A DNA stretch of 64,000 nt from Pseudomonas syringae (GTDB taxonomy: Bacteria; Pseudomonadota; Gammaproteobacteria; Pseudomonadales; Pseudomonadaceae): NCBI RefSeq assembly GCF_021605415.1, contig NZ_WKEQ01000030.1:1-64000 (forward strand), in the 5' to 3' direction. Numbering within the stretch: the stretch's first letter is position 1; every line of letters starts with the position of its first letter. Positions 38,608 to 48,340 of this stretch are shown piece after piece. The notes under the pieces were generated by a model that was not told the DNA's origin, did no database searches, and was given only the letters and a program-made list of their open reading frames with translations. The translations under genes and the position numbers were made by a program.

Positions 38608-39111
38608 TTACTTCGACTGATTCATGCGCTCGATAACCTGGCGCGTGATGTCGTACTGAGGCTTGACATCAATCACTGCACCACGCTCGAACACCAGGTC
38701 AAAACCACCTTTCTTGATGACTTCTTCCACTGCGCCATCCAGCTTTGGCTTCAGCTGCTTGAGCATTTCGCGGTCGGCAACGGCCTTGGCTTCGTTCAGC
38801 TCCTTGGACTGGAACTGGAAGTCGCGTGCCTTTTGCTTGAATTCCAGCTCCAGACGCTCGCGTTCACCTTGCTGCATCTTGTCGCCACCGGCCATCAGAC
38901 GATCCTGAATGCCCTTGGCGCTGCTTTCCAAAGTCTTGAGCTTGGTCAGTTGCGGGCCGAATTTCTTCTCCGCGTCCACGGCGTACTTCTTCGCCGCGTC
39001 GGATTCCAGCAACGCCATCTGATAGTTCAGAACGGCGATTTTCATGTCGGCGAACGCCGGGCCTGCCACCAGTACGGAGGCCAGGAGAACCAATTGAGTC
39101 AACTTACGCAC
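38608..39111 (-). CDS. Periplasmic chaperone OmpH/Skp
   Basis: 167 residues with a Sec signal peptide (1 to about 21, ending AFA) and a long coiled-coil body (LTKLKTLESSAKGIQDRL onward). Skp trimers hold unfolded outer-membrane proteins on the way to BamA, whose gene lies 45 bp upstream in the same operon. Confidence 0.93.
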   Translation of the reverse strand: MRKLTQLVLLASVLVAGPAFADMKIAVLNYQMALLESDAAKKYAVDAEKKFGPQLTKLKTLESSAKGIQDRLMAGGDKMQQGERERLELEFKQKARDFQFQSKELNEAKAVADREMLKQLKPKLDGAVEEVIKKGGFDLVFERGAVIDVKPQYDITRQVIERMNQSK

Positions 39112-39156
39112 GATGCACTCCTACAAAATCCATTGTCGTTATCTTGGGTCAGGCGC

Positions 39157-41532
39157 TTAGAACGTCTGGCCGAGGGAGAATTGGAACACTTGAGTCTCAG
39201 CGTCATCCGGTTTCTTGATCGGCATCGCCAGGGCGAAGCTCAAAGGACCCAGCGCGGTGACCCAAGTCACGCCTACACCGACCGAACTGGCCATGCTGCT
39301 CAGGCTGATGTCGTTGCACTGCGTGTTGGACGACGAACCGTTTGCGTTCGTGCTGTCTTTGCATTGCGAGTCAAATACGTTACCCACATCCCAGAATACC
39401 GACGTACGCAGGGAACGTTGATCCTTGACGAACGGCAGAGGGAACAGCACCTCTACACCACCCTGGATCAAGACGTTACCACCGAACGGCAGTGGATCCT
39501 GGTCGGGATCCTCCAGCGTGCCAGGGTTGGTGCCACGGCTTGGTGTACTGCGCGGTCCCAGAGTGCTGTCTTTGAAGCCACGAACCGAGTTGAAACCACC
39601 AGCATAGTAGTTTTCATAGAACGGCAAGCCATCGGTCGAACCGTAACCATCGCCGTAACCCAATTCGGTGTGCAGGCGCATGGTGTAGTTTTCGGTGATC
39701 GGCTGGAACAGCTGACCACGGTAGTCGAGCTTGAAGAACGACAGGTCGCTGCCCGGGATCGTACTTTCGAGCGTCAGGCTCTGGGAACGGCCACGGGTCG
39801 GTAATACACCTTTGTTCAGGGTCGATTCGGACCAGCCGGCGGACGCCTTGAAGTTCAGGTAGCTGTCGCCTTCCTTGTTAACGAAGTCGAAGATCTCGTC
39901 GACGGTGTACTGACCGGTATTGATCTTGTCCTGCTGCACCGACGCGCCGAAGGTCAGACGAGAAGTCTCACTGATCGGGTAGCCCACGTTGACGCCGGCG
40001 CCCAGGCTGTCGACCGCATAGCTGGAAATATCGGCGTCGAGCTCATCGTAATCGGTGGTGCGGTAAAACGCGTTGTAACCCAGGCTCACGCCATCGGCGG
40101 TCCAGTAGGGGTCAACATAGCCGAAGTTGTAGCGGCTCTGGTATTCACTGCGGGTCAGGCCGACGCTGACGCGATTACCGGTACCAAGGAAGTTGTTCTG
40201 GGTGATCGAACCGCCAAGGATCAGACCCGCGCTCTGGGCGAAACCGACGCTGGCAGTGATCGAGCCGGAAGCCTGCTCTTCAACGCTGTAGTTCACGTCA
40301 ACCTGGTCGTCGACACCCGGCACGGCCGGCGTTTCAACGTTGACTTCTTTAAAGAAGCCCAAACGCTCAAGACGAGTCTTGGACTGGTCGATCAGGTAGG
40401 TCGAAGCCCAGCCACCTTCCATCTGACGCATCTCGCGACGCAGCACTTCGTCTTCCGACTTGGTGTTGCCACGGAAGTTGATGCGGTTGACGTAGGCGCG
40501 CTTGCCCGGATCGACGGCGAACAGGATATCGACGGTGTGATCTTCATCATGTGGCTGAGGTACGCCGTTGACGTTGGCGAAGGTGTAACCCTCGTTACCC
40601 AGGCGACGGGTGATCAGCTCGGACGTGGTGGTCATCAGCTTGCGCGAGAACACCTGGCCTTTCTGCACCAGCAACAGGGACTTGACCTGATCTTCAGGGA
40701 CTTTCAAGTCGCCGCTGAGCTTGACGTCACGAACGGTGTATTTCTCGCCTTCGTTGATGTTGACCGTGATGTAGACGTGCTTCTTGTCCGGGGTGATGGA
40801 CACCTGGGTCGAAGCGATATCCATATTGATATAGCCGCGATCCAGGTAGTAGGAGCGCAGACGCTCCAGGTCACCGGACAGTTTTTCGCGAGCGTACTTG
40901 TCATCGTTCTTGAAGAACGACAGCCAGTTAGTGGTTTTCAGTTCGAACAGATCGATGATGTCGTCATCAGGGAAAACAGTGTTGCCCACCACGTTAATGT
41001 GCTGGATAGCGGCAACGGTGCCTTCGTTGATCTTCACTTTCAGACCGACGCGGTTACGCGGCTGCGAAACGACTTCGGTATCGACGGTCGCCGAGTAACG
41101 GCCTTGGGCAACGTATTGACGTTGCAGCTCGTTACGCACGCCTTCAAGGGTGGCGCGCTGGAAGATTTCGCCTTCGGCCAGACCGGACTGCTTCAAGCCC
41201 TTCATCAGGTCTTCGGTGGATATCGCCTTGTTGCCTTCGATTTCGATGCTGGCAACCGACGGACGTTCGACGACCGTAATCACCAGAACGTTGCCTTCGC
41301 GGCCCAGCTGGATATCTTGAAAGAAACCGGTTTTGAACAACGCACGAGTGGATTCCACCAGGCGACGATCATCCGCCTGCTCGCCGACGTTCAGCGGCAA
41401 GGCACCAAAGACGCTACCCGCGGAGACCCGCTGGAGGCCGTTGACGCGAATATCAGAGATGGTGAAGGACTCGGCGTGAACTTCGGCGATCATCAATACG
41501 GTGAGAACCGCAGTTAGCAGCAGACGTTTCAT
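39157..41532 (-). CDS. bamA: Outer-membrane assembly protein BamA
   Basis: 791 residues. Signal peptide ending VHA, five POTRA domains (first: FTISDIRVNGLQRVSAGSVF), then a 16-strand barrel with the lid-lock VRGFKDS motif and a C-terminal signature ending QFSLGQTF with terminal Phe. The C-terminal variable loop carries a Cys pair (SQCKDS and NTQCND). ATG 41532 gives the correct signal peptide; nine extra codons upstream are open. Confidence 0.97.
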   Translation of the reverse strand: MKRLLLTAVLTVLMIAEVHAESFTISDIRVNGLQRVSAGSVFGALPLNVGEQADDRRLVESTRALFKTGFFQDIQLGREGNVLVITVVERPSVASIEIEGNKAISTEDLMKGLKQSGLAEGEIFQRATLEGVRNELQRQYVAQGRYSATVDTEVVSQPRNRVGLKVKINEGTVAAIQHINVVGNTVFPDDDIIDLFELKTTNWLSFFKNDDKYAREKLSGDLERLRSYYLDRGYINMDIASTQVSITPDKKHVYITVNINEGEKYTVRDVKLSGDLKVPEDQVKSLLLVQKGQVFSRKLMTTTSELITRRLGNEGYTFANVNGVPQPHDEDHTVDILFAVDPGKRAYVNRINFRGNTKSEDEVLRREMRQMEGGWASTYLIDQSKTRLERLGFFKEVNVETPAVPGVDDQVDVNYSVEEQASGSITASVGFAQSAGLILGGSITQNNFLGTGNRVSVGLTRSEYQSRYNFGYVDPYWTADGVSLGYNAFYRTTDYDELDADISSYAVDSLGAGVNVGYPISETSRLTFGASVQQDKINTGQYTVDEIFDFVNKEGDSYLNFKASAGWSESTLNKGVLPTRGRSQSLTLESTIPGSDLSFFKLDYRGQLFQPITENYTMRLHTELGYGDGYGSTDGLPFYENYYAGGFNSVRGFKDSTLGPRSTPSRGTNPGTLEDPDQDPLPFGGNVLIQGGVEVLFPLPFVKDQRSLRTSVFWDVGNVFDSQCKDSTNANGSSSNTQCNDISLSSMASSVGVGVTWVTALGPLSFALAMPIKKPDDAETQVFQFSLGQTF

Positions 41533-41567
41533 GAAGTCCTTTCTTATTCCAACTGGCAATAAACAAA

Positions 41568-41586
41568 CTGCCGCAAAATGCGGCAG
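41568..41586 (-). terminator. Hairpin in the rseP-bamA gap
   Basis: A perfect 8-bp stem CTGCCGCA/TGCGGCAG with a 3-nt loop, followed on the minus strand by TTTGTTTATT. It could attenuate read-through from rseP, or contribute to the bamA leader. Confidence 0.5.
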
Positions 41587-41606
41587 ATTCGCAATTCAGC
41601 GAAGCG

Positions 41607-42959
41607 TTACAGTCGACCCAGATCGTTGACCAGAGCAAGCAACATCACCCCGACCACCAAGCTGATACCGATCTGTATCCCCCAACCTTGCACCCGATCC
41701 GACAAGGGACGACCACGCGCCCACTCGATCAGATAAAACAACAGATGCCCCCCATCCAGTACAGGAATGGGCAGCAAGTTCAGAACCCCCAGGCTAATAC
41801 TCAGATAAGCAAGGAAATTCAGGAAATCAGCGACGCCCGACTGGGCAGAAGCGCCCGCCACTTTAGCAATGGTTATCGGTCCACTCAAGTTTTTTACCGA
41901 GAGCTCGCCGAACAGCATTTTCTTCAGCGAATCCAGCGTCAGGATGCTCATGGTCCAAGTGCGACGGGCACCCTCGCCAATTGCAGCCACCGGCCCGAAA
42001 CTGACCTCGCGGATCATCTCCGGCGGCCAGTCGATCGCCTTGACTCCAGCGCCGAGATAACCGCTCGGCGCTTTGCTTTCGCCGCGAGCCGCCAGCGTCA
42101 CCGGGACATCGATTTGAGCACCATCACGCTCGACATGCAGCACGATTTTGGTATCAGGACGGGTACGCACGATGTCCACGACCTGCTGCCAGTCATTCAG
42201 GGCCAGGCCATCCAGTGCCAGCAGACGATCCCCGGTTTTCAGACCGGCGGCCTGCGCCGGGCCCTTTGGATCGAGCTCCGCCAGTACTGGCGGTAATGCC
42301 GGACGCCACGGGCGGATACCCAACGAACGGATTGGATCCGGCTCATCGGCACCTTTAAGCCAGTGATCCAGGGCCAGCTCACGTGGTGATTCAGCCGTCG
42401 CGCCCTGCTCACGCACCATCAACTGCAAAGAGCCGCTTTCACCCAGGCGACGCACCAATTGCAGATTCACCGCAGCCCAGCCCGATGTCGGCTCGCCATC
42501 GATGGCAACAATTTCCTGACCGGCGCTCAGTCCAGCCTTTGCCGCGATGCTGCCGGACTCGACAGCGCCGATGACCGGACGAACCTGCTCGCTGCCAAGC
42601 ATGGCCAGCACCCAGAAAAACACCATCGCCAAGAGAAAGTTGGCGATGGGACCGGCTGCAACAATGGCGATACGCTGGCGTACGGATTTGCGGTTGAACG
42701 ATTGATCGACCTGATCGGCAGGCACTTCGCCTTCGCGCTCATCGAGCATCTTGACGTAGCCGCCCAACGGGATGGCAGCAACTACGAACTCGGTGCCTTG
42801 CTTGTCGTGCCAGCGCAGCAGCGGCATGCCGAAGCCCACGGAAAAGCGCAGAACCTTGACGCCACAGCGACGCGCGACCCAAAAATGGCCGAATTCGTGA
42901 AAGGTAACCAGCACACCCAAGGCAATCAGGGTGCCGGCAATCATATAGAGCGCGCTCAT
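41607..42959 (-). CDS. rseP: Site-2 zinc protease RseP
   Basis: 450 residues. Inner-membrane intramembrane protease that cuts the anti-sigma factor (MucA/RseA) to release the envelope-stress sigma factor. Zinc motif HEFGH at 21-25, two PDZ domains (GSIAAKAGLSAGQEIVAIDG and GPAQAAGLKTGDRLLALDG) and the C-terminal NLLPIPVLDGGHLLF metal-ligand motif. In Pseudomonas this enzyme (MucP) links envelope stress to alginate control. Confidence 0.97.
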   Translation of the reverse strand: MSALYMIAGTLIALGVLVTFHEFGHFWVARRCGVKVLRFSVGFGMPLLRWHDKQGTEFVVAAIPLGGYVKMLDEREGEVPADQVDQSFNRKSVRQRIAIVAAGPIANFLLAMVFFWVLAMLGSEQVRPVIGAVESGSIAAKAGLSAGQEIVAIDGEPTSGWAAVNLQLVRRLGESGSLQLMVREQGATAESPRELALDHWLKGADEPDPIRSLGIRPWRPALPPVLAELDPKGPAQAAGLKTGDRLLALDGLALNDWQQVVDIVRTRPDTKIVLHVERDGAQIDVPVTLAARGESKAPSGYLGAGVKAIDWPPEMIREVSFGPVAAIGEGARRTWTMSILTLDSLKKMLFGELSVKNLSGPITIAKVAGASAQSGVADFLNFLAYLSISLGVLNLLPIPVLDGGHLLFYLIEWARGRPLSDRVQGWGIQIGISLVVGVMLLALVNDLGRL

Positions 42960-43013
42960 CTACTTTCTCCGCAATCCTGTTCAGTGCCGCGTGTAACCAA
43001 TGTGTTGCAGAAT

Positions 43014-44204
43014 TTATCGGCCGTGACGACTCAACCATTGTTGAGCCAGATTTCTCGCTGCCGCATCAGCCGTGAATACCGCATCGAGATCATCCAGCGC
43101 GACCACAGGCTCGAGACTCAAGACCTCCTCGATGATACTCGCGATTTCCAGATAACGAACCCGCCCGTCGAGAAACGCCGCGACCGCCACTTCATTGGCC
43201 GCATTGAGCATGGCCGGCGCGCTGTTACCCGCTTCCGCTGCCTGACGCGCCAGGCGCAGGCATGGAAAACGCTGCTCATCCGGCGCTTCAAAGTCCAAGC
43301 GCGCAACCGCGAACAGATCCAGCGGCGCCACGCCCGAATCGATACGCTCCGGCCAGGCCAGGGCATTGGCGATCGGCGTGCGCATGTCAGGGTTGCCCAA
43401 CTGCGCCAACACCGAACCATCCACATAATCGACGAGCGAGTGAATCACGCTTTGCGGATGGATGACCACCTCGACCTGAGACGGCCTGGCGTCAAACAGC
43501 CAGCAAGCCTCGATCAACTCGAGACCCTTGTTCATCATGCTGGCCGAATCCACGGAAATCTTGCGCCCCATCGACCAGTTCGGGTGCGCGCACGCCTGAT
43601 CAGGGGAAACATCCACCAATTCAGCCATGGACGTCTGCCGGAACGGACCGCCAGAGGCTGTCAGTAAAATCCGACGGACACCGACTTCACCAAGCCCACG
43701 AGAAAAGTCCCGAGGCATGCACTGGAAAATCGCGTTGTGCTCACTGTCGATCGGCAGCAGTACAGAACCGCTTTTGCGCACGGCGTGCATGAACAAGGCG
43801 CCGGACATGACCAGCGCTTCTTTATTCGCCAACAGAATTTTCTTGCCAGCCTCGACCGCTGCAAGCGTCGGGCGCAACCCCGCCGCTCCGACAATCGCCG
43901 CCATCACCGCATCGACTTCAGGAGCGGCCGCGACCTGGCACAACCCCTCCTCACCCACCAGGACGCGAGTCGGCAGGCCGGCGGCACGCAGATCATCCTG
44001 CAAGCTGCGCGCTGCACTCGTTTGCGGCACGACGGCGAACTGCGGCACATGGCGCACGCACAGGGCGAACAGTTCGCTCAGGCGCGTGAAACCGCTCAGG
44101 GCGAAAGCCTGATAGCGATCCGGGTGGCGAGCGATGACATCAAGGGTGCTGAGACCAATCGAACCGGTCGCTCCCAGCACGGTAATCTGTTGCGGGCGGC
44201 TCAC
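43014..44204 (-). CDS. dxr: 1-deoxy-D-xylulose 5-phosphate reductoisomerase
   Basis: 396 residues. First committed MEP-pathway step; target of fosmidomycin. NADPH site TVLGATGSIGLSTLDV; metal and substrate motifs LLPIDSEHNAIFQC and TASGGPFR. I chose the GTG at 44204 (MSRPQQ when initiated) since it matches the family start and overlaps the cdsA stop as GTGA; an ATG five codons earlier is possible. Confidence 0.95.
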   Translation of the reverse strand: MSRPQQITVLGATGSIGLSTLDVIARHPDRYQAFALSGFTRLSELFALCVRHVPQFAVVPQTSAARSLQDDLRAAGLPTRVLVGEEGLCQVAAAPEVDAVMAAIVGAAGLRPTLAAVEAGKKILLANKEALVMSGALFMHAVRKSGSVLLPIDSEHNAIFQCMPRDFSRGLGEVGVRRILLTASGGPFRQTSMAELVDVSPDQACAHPNWSMGRKISVDSASMMNKGLELIEACWLFDARPSQVEVVIHPQSVIHSLVDYVDGSVLAQLGNPDMRTPIANALAWPERIDSGVAPLDLFAVARLDFEAPDEQRFPCLRLARQAAEAGNSAPAMLNAANEVAVAAFLDGRVRYLEIASIIEEVLSLEPVVALDDLDAVFTADAAARNLAQQWLSRHGR

Positions 44205-45007
44205 GGTGCGGCCATCCACAGCAACACCGCGAAGATCGGCACCGCGGCCGTCAGACTGTCGATGCGATCCAGCACGCCGCCATGACCCGGCAGCAGGTTG
44301 CTGCTGTCCTTGATCCCGGATTTACGCTTGAACATGCTTTCGGTGAGATCACCCACCACAGAGACAAATACGATCAACGCGGCGCCGATCAAGCCTTTGA
44401 ACAGCTCGGCCACCGTCCAGTCGCGCACCAAAGCAACGATAGTGGTGATGACCAGACTCAGCGCGAGGCCGCCATATACGCCTTCCCAGCTTTTGCCAGG
44501 ACTGACGTGCGGCGCGAGCTTGCGCTTGCCGAAGGCTCGGCCAGAGAAATAGGCACCGATATCGGCACCCCAGACCAGCACCATCACCGCCATGATCAGC
44601 CAGTTGCCCAGCGGGTATTGCTTGATTTGCACCAACCCCTGCCAGGCCGGCAACAGAATCAGCAGACCGATCAATAGTTTGCAGGCAGCACTGGCCCAAT
44701 GTTCACTGGAGCGCGGATACGTCAGCACCAGATAGGTCGCCACGGCCCACCACAGCACCGACGCGCCCAACACCCACGGCGCGAGCCCCGGCACGAGGTA
44801 CATGATGAGCAGCATGAAGGCGACCACGGCGGCAAAGCCTACGCGGAACGATTGCGCCTCGAACCCGGCCAGACGCGCCCATTCCCAGGCGCCAAGCGTC
44901 ACGACCAGCCCGATGAACAACGCAAAACCGGCACCTTCAAGCAGGAAAAATCCGCACAAGGCAATCGGCAGCAAAATCAGCGCAGTGATGATTCTTTGTT
45001 TAAGCAT
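44201..45007 (-). CDS. cdsA: Phosphatidate cytidylyltransferase
   Basis: 268 residues with about eight membrane helices. Makes CDP-diacylglycerol, the precursor of all bacterial phospholipids. The C-terminal signature KRKSGIKDSSNLLPGHGGVLDR-type block (SGIKDSSNLLPGHGG, DRIDS) is intact. Its ATG shares one base with the uppS stop (TAATG). Confidence 0.96.
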   Translation of the reverse strand: MLKQRIITALILLPIALCGFFLLEGAGFALFIGLVVTLGAWEWARLAGFEAQSFRVGFAAVVAFMLLIMYLVPGLAPWVLGASVLWWAVATYLVLTYPRSSEHWASAACKLLIGLLILLPAWQGLVQIKQYPLGNWLIMAVMVLVWGADIGAYFSGRAFGKRKLAPHVSPGKSWEGVYGGLALSLVITTIVALVRDWTVAELFKGLIGAALIVFVSVVGDLTESMFKRKSGIKDSSNLLPGHGGVLDRIDSLTAAVPIFAVLLWMAAP

Positions 45008-45762
45008 TAAACCCGGGCTCCAGCCTCGACCTGCTCGCTCGTTTTACCGAAACGGCGCTGGCGCGAAGCGAAATCGGCCAGCGCATTGCGCATGGCATCG
45101 TGTTTGAAGTCCGGCCAGAAGAGGTCGGAGAAGTACAGCTCAGCGTAGGCGAGTTGCCACAACAGGAAGTTACTGATGCGATGCTCGCCACCGGTGCGGA
45201 TGCATAAGTCCGGCAACGGCAGATCGCCAGTGGCCAGACAGGTCTGCAGCAGATCCGGGGTGATGTCCTCCGGACGCAAATGCCCGGCCTGAACCTCACG
45301 TGCCAATCGCTGCGCAGCCTGCGCAATATCCCACTGACCACCGTAATTGGCAGCGATCTGCAAGACAAAGCGATTGGCGCCGACAGTCATGGCTTCCGCT
45401 TCGCGCATCGCGGCTTGCAAATCCGGATGGAAACGCGAGCGGTCGCCAATGATGCGCAAGCTGATGTTGTTGTCGTTGAGGCGCTTGGCCTCGCGACGCA
45501 AGGCCTTGAAGAACAGATCCATCAAGGCACTGACTTCATCGGCCGGGCGCTGCCAGTTTTCACTGGAGAAGGCGAACAGGGTCAAGACTTCCACCTTGGC
45601 CTCGGCGCACACCTCGATCACCGCCCGCACAGCATCCACGCCCGCCTTATGCCCGGCGACACCGGGCATGAAGCGTTTTTTCGCCCAGCGATTGTTACCA
45701 TCCATGATGATCGCGACATGGCGCGGCACCGCGGACGGCGCAGTCTGCTTGGTCTTATCCAT
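45007..45762 (-). CDS. uppS: Undecaprenyl diphosphate synthase
   Basis: 251 residues. Cis-prenyltransferase that makes the C55 lipid carrier for peptidoglycan and O-antigen. Starts HVAIIMDGNNRWAKKR with catalytic D21; FAFSSENWQRP and the RTGGEHRISNFLLWQ block follow. Lies 13 bp after frr. Confidence 0.97.
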   Translation of the reverse strand: MDKTKQTAPSAVPRHVAIIMDGNNRWAKKRFMPGVAGHKAGVDAVRAVIEVCAEAKVEVLTLFAFSSENWQRPADEVSALMDLFFKALRREAKRLNDNNISLRIIGDRSRFHPDLQAAMREAEAMTVGANRFVLQIAANYGGQWDIAQAAQRLAREVQAGHLRPEDITPDLLQTCLATGDLPLPDLCIRTGGEHRISNFLLWQLAYAELYFSDLFWPDFKHDAMRNALADFASRQRRFGKTSEQVEAGARV

Positions 45763-45775
45763 TGAAACGCGACCC

Positions 45776-46333
45776 TTATACGGCCATCAAGTCCGCTTCT
45801 TTTTGCTTGGTGGCTGCGTCGATATCAGCCTCTGCCTTGTCGGTCAGCTTTTGGATATCGGCAGCAGCGCGACGCTCTTCGTCTTCGCTGATTTCCTTGT
45901 CCTTGACCAGCTTTTTCAGCTCACCCAGGGCATCACGACGGATGTTGCGTACGGCAACGCGGGCATCTTCCGCTGCGCTACGCGCCTGCTTGGTGAAGCC
46001 CTTGCGGGTTTCCTCGGTCAGGGCAGGCATGGAGATCAACAGCAACTCGCCCAGGTTGGTCGGATTGAGGTTCAGACCAGCGCTCTGGATCGCTTTGTCG
46101 ACAGCAGCGAGCATGTTGCGCTCGAAGGCCACGACTTGCAGGGTGCGCGAGTCTTTAACGGTGATGTTGGCCACTTGGGTGATAGAAGTGTCCGCGCCGT
46201 AGTAAGGCACCATCACGCTGCCCAGGATGCTCGGGTGTGCCTTGCCGGTACGAATCTGACCGAATGCATGGGACAGGGAGTCCAGGGATTTCTGCATGCG
46301 CTCTTGAGCGTCTTTCTTGATTTCGTTGATCAT
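45776..46333 (-). CDS. frr: Ribosome recycling factor
   Basis: 185 residues of the usual three-helix-bundle plus beta domain (RTGKAHPSILGSVMVPYYGA and RRDALGELKKLVKDKEISEDE). Splits post-termination ribosomes with EF-G. Overlaps pyrH by 4 bp. Confidence 0.97.
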   Translation of the reverse strand: MINEIKKDAQERMQKSLDSLSHAFGQIRTGKAHPSILGSVMVPYYGADTSITQVANITVKDSRTLQVVAFERNMLAAVDKAIQSAGLNLNPTNLGELLLISMPALTEETRKGFTKQARSAAEDARVAVRNIRRDALGELKKLVKDKEISEDEERRAAADIQKLTDKAEADIDAATKQKEADLMAV

Positions 46334-47073
46334 TGTTGGCCTTCCTCGATCAGGGTTCCTTCAGCGCCGCCGTGCACGATGTTCAGCAGGGCGCCGGGCT
46401 TGTTCATGTTAAATACGCGCAACGGCATCTTGTGGTCGCGGCACAGGCAAATAGCGGTCAGATCCATCACGCCCAGCTTGCGATCCAGTACTTCATCGTA
46501 AGTCAGATGATCGAACTTCTCGGCATGCGGGTCCTTGAACGGGTCGGCGGTGTAGACGCCATCGACCTTGGTCGCCTTGAGCACGACATCGGCGTCGATT
46601 TCGATGGCACGCAGGCAGGCTGCCGAATCCGTTGTAAAGAACGGATTGCCGGTACCGGCCGCGAAAATCACCACGTCCTTGGAGTTCAGGTGGCGCATGG
46701 CTTTGCGACGATCATAGTGATCGGTCACACCGACCATGGAAATGGCGGACATCACGATGGCCGAGATATTGGCACGTTCCAGCGCATCGCGCATGGCGAG
46801 GGCGTTCATCACAGTGGCCAGCATGCCCATGTGGTCACCCGTGACGCGATCCATGCCGGCCTTGCTCAGGGCTTCGCCGCGGAACAGGTTGCCGCCGCCG
46901 ATCACCAGACCGACCTGTACGCCGATGCCGACCAGCTGGCCGACTTCCAGCGCCATGCGATCCAGCACTTTAGGGTCGATCCCGAACTCTTCCGAGCCCA
47001 TCAAGGCCTCGCCGCTAAGCTTGAGTAGAATGCGTTTATAGCGAGCCTGATAACCACTGCCCTGCTGAGCCAT
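46330..47073 (-). CDS. pyrH: UMP kinase
   Basis: 247 residues of the amino-acid-kinase fold. Phosphorylates UMP to UDP. Motifs: LLKLSGEALMG, VIGGGNLFRG, ADVVLKATKVDGVYTADP. In the conserved rpsB-tsf-pyrH-frr order; 213 bp separate it from tsf, including a terminator. Confidence 0.97.
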   Translation of the reverse strand: MAQQGSGYQARYKRILLKLSGEALMGSEEFGIDPKVLDRMALEVGQLVGIGVQVGLVIGGGNLFRGEALSKAGMDRVTGDHMGMLATVMNALAMRDALERANISAIVMSAISMVGVTDHYDRRKAMRHLNSKDVVIFAAGTGNPFFTTDSAACLRAIEIDADVVLKATKVDGVYTADPFKDPHAEKFDHLTYDEVLDRKLGVMDLTAICLCRDHKMPLRVFNMNKPGALLNIVHGGAEGTLIEEGQQ

Positions 47074-47228
47074 TGCGAATCTCTCCTGCGGCGTATTTAT
47101 AAAATTCTTTGCAAGCTGTTTTACAGCTGGCGTTCACTCTAGCTTGGCGCTGCTTCAGCGCCATCGGAACATGGCTTTGTAAGTCAGTTCCTGCCGGAAA
47201 CCAAATAAAAATTGGCCACCGTATCTGA

Positions 47229-47262
47229 AAAGAGGCTGCGCGCGTAAGCGGGCAGCCTCTTT
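47229..47262 (-). terminator. Terminator of tsf
   Basis: An 11-bp stem AAAGAGGCTGC/GCAGCCTCTTT around a GC-rich loop, ending in UUUU on the minus strand, 25 bp past the tsf stop. Confidence 0.85.
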
Positions 47263-47286
47263 CGGGCGACAGTTGAAAAAACTGTC

Positions 47287-48150
47287 TTACTGCTTGGCGG
47301 CAGCCAGCTGTGCGGCAACTTCTTCAGCGAAGTTGTCGACTGGCTTCTCGATGCCTTCGCCTACTTTGAAGTAGGTGAAGGAAACGATTTCAGCGCCGGC
47401 TTTCTTGGCCAGTGCGCCAACAGTCAGTTCCGGGTTCATCACGAAAGCCTGCTCAACAAGGCTGGCTTCGGCCAGGAACTTGGTGATACGGCCAGCAATC
47501 ATCTTCTCGACGATTTCGGCTGGCTTGCCTTTCATCTTGTCTTCGTTCAGCGACAGGAAGACCGCCTTCTCGCGCTCAATGGCTTCTGGCGAAACCTGCG
47601 TTGGCAGCAGGAACTCAGGGTTGCTTGCCGCCACGTGCATGGCGATCTCTTTGGCCAGCTGAACATCGCCACCCTTGAGAACAACAGCAACACCGATCTT
47701 GTTACCGTGCAGGTAGGTGCCGACAACGTCGCCCTCTACACGTACCAGACGACGGATGTTGACGTTTTCGCCAACCTTACCTACCAGGGCTTCACGAGCC
47801 GATTCCTGAGCGGCGATCAGCGGAGCTGCGTCGGTCAGTTTCTGGTCGAAAGCTTTTTGTACGCTGTCAGCAACGAAATTCTTGAAATCGTCCTGCAGAG
47901 CCAGGAAGTCAGTCTGCGAGTTGACTTCCAGCAGTACGGCAGACGTGGCGTCAGCCATGATAGCGATAGCGCCTTCAGCGGCAACGTTGCCTGCTTTCTT
48001 GGCAGCCTTGATGGCACCCGAAGCACGCATGTCATCGATGGCTTTTTCGATGTCGCCGTCAGCCTTTTCCAGGGCTTTCTTGCAATCCATCATGCCTTCG
48101 CCGGTACGCTCGCGCAGTTCTTTAACCAACGCTGCAGTAATTGCTGCCAT
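47287..48150 (-). CDS. tsf: Elongation factor Ts
   Basis: 287 residues. Nucleotide exchange factor for EF-Tu. N-terminal UBA-like motif (ELRERTGEGMMDCKKAL) and the core TDF motif (VNSQTDFLAL) contacting EF-Tu. ATG 48150 has AGAGGAA nine bases before it; 11 further codons upstream are open but lack homology. Confidence 0.97.
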   Translation of the reverse strand: MAAITAALVKELRERTGEGMMDCKKALEKADGDIEKAIDDMRASGAIKAAKKAGNVAAEGAIAIMADATSAVLLEVNSQTDFLALQDDFKNFVADSVQKAFDQKLTDAAPLIAAQESAREALVGKVGENVNIRRLVRVEGDVVGTYLHGNKIGVAVVLKGGDVQLAKEIAMHVAASNPEFLLPTQVSPEAIEREKAVFLSLNEDKMKGKPAEIVEKMIAGRITKFLAEASLVEQAFVMNPELTVGALAKKAGAEIVSFTYFKVGEGIEKPVDNFAEEVAAQLAAAKQ

Positions 48151-48285
48151 TTTCAAATTCCTCTTGGATAGGTTTTCAACCATTCCACCCGATCGAACGG
48201 GCGTTCAATTCTTCCCGGATAACCTTGTAGCTGCTGCACGTTACAAAGGCTGTAACTGCGCCGCCGACAAATGGTTTTCGAGGTG

Positions 48286-48314
48286 GCAAAAAGGGGGCCA
48301 AGCCCCCTTTTTGC
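48286..48314 (-). terminator. Terminator/attenuator between rpsB and tsf
   Basis: A perfect 13-bp stem (GCAAAAAGGGGGC and complement) with a 3-nt loop, its right arm holding the U-run, 27 bp after the rpsB stop. It likely sets a higher output of S2 than of EF-Ts. Confidence 0.9.
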
Positions 48315-48340
48315 TTACTGAGTCAACGCCAGGGCGTCAA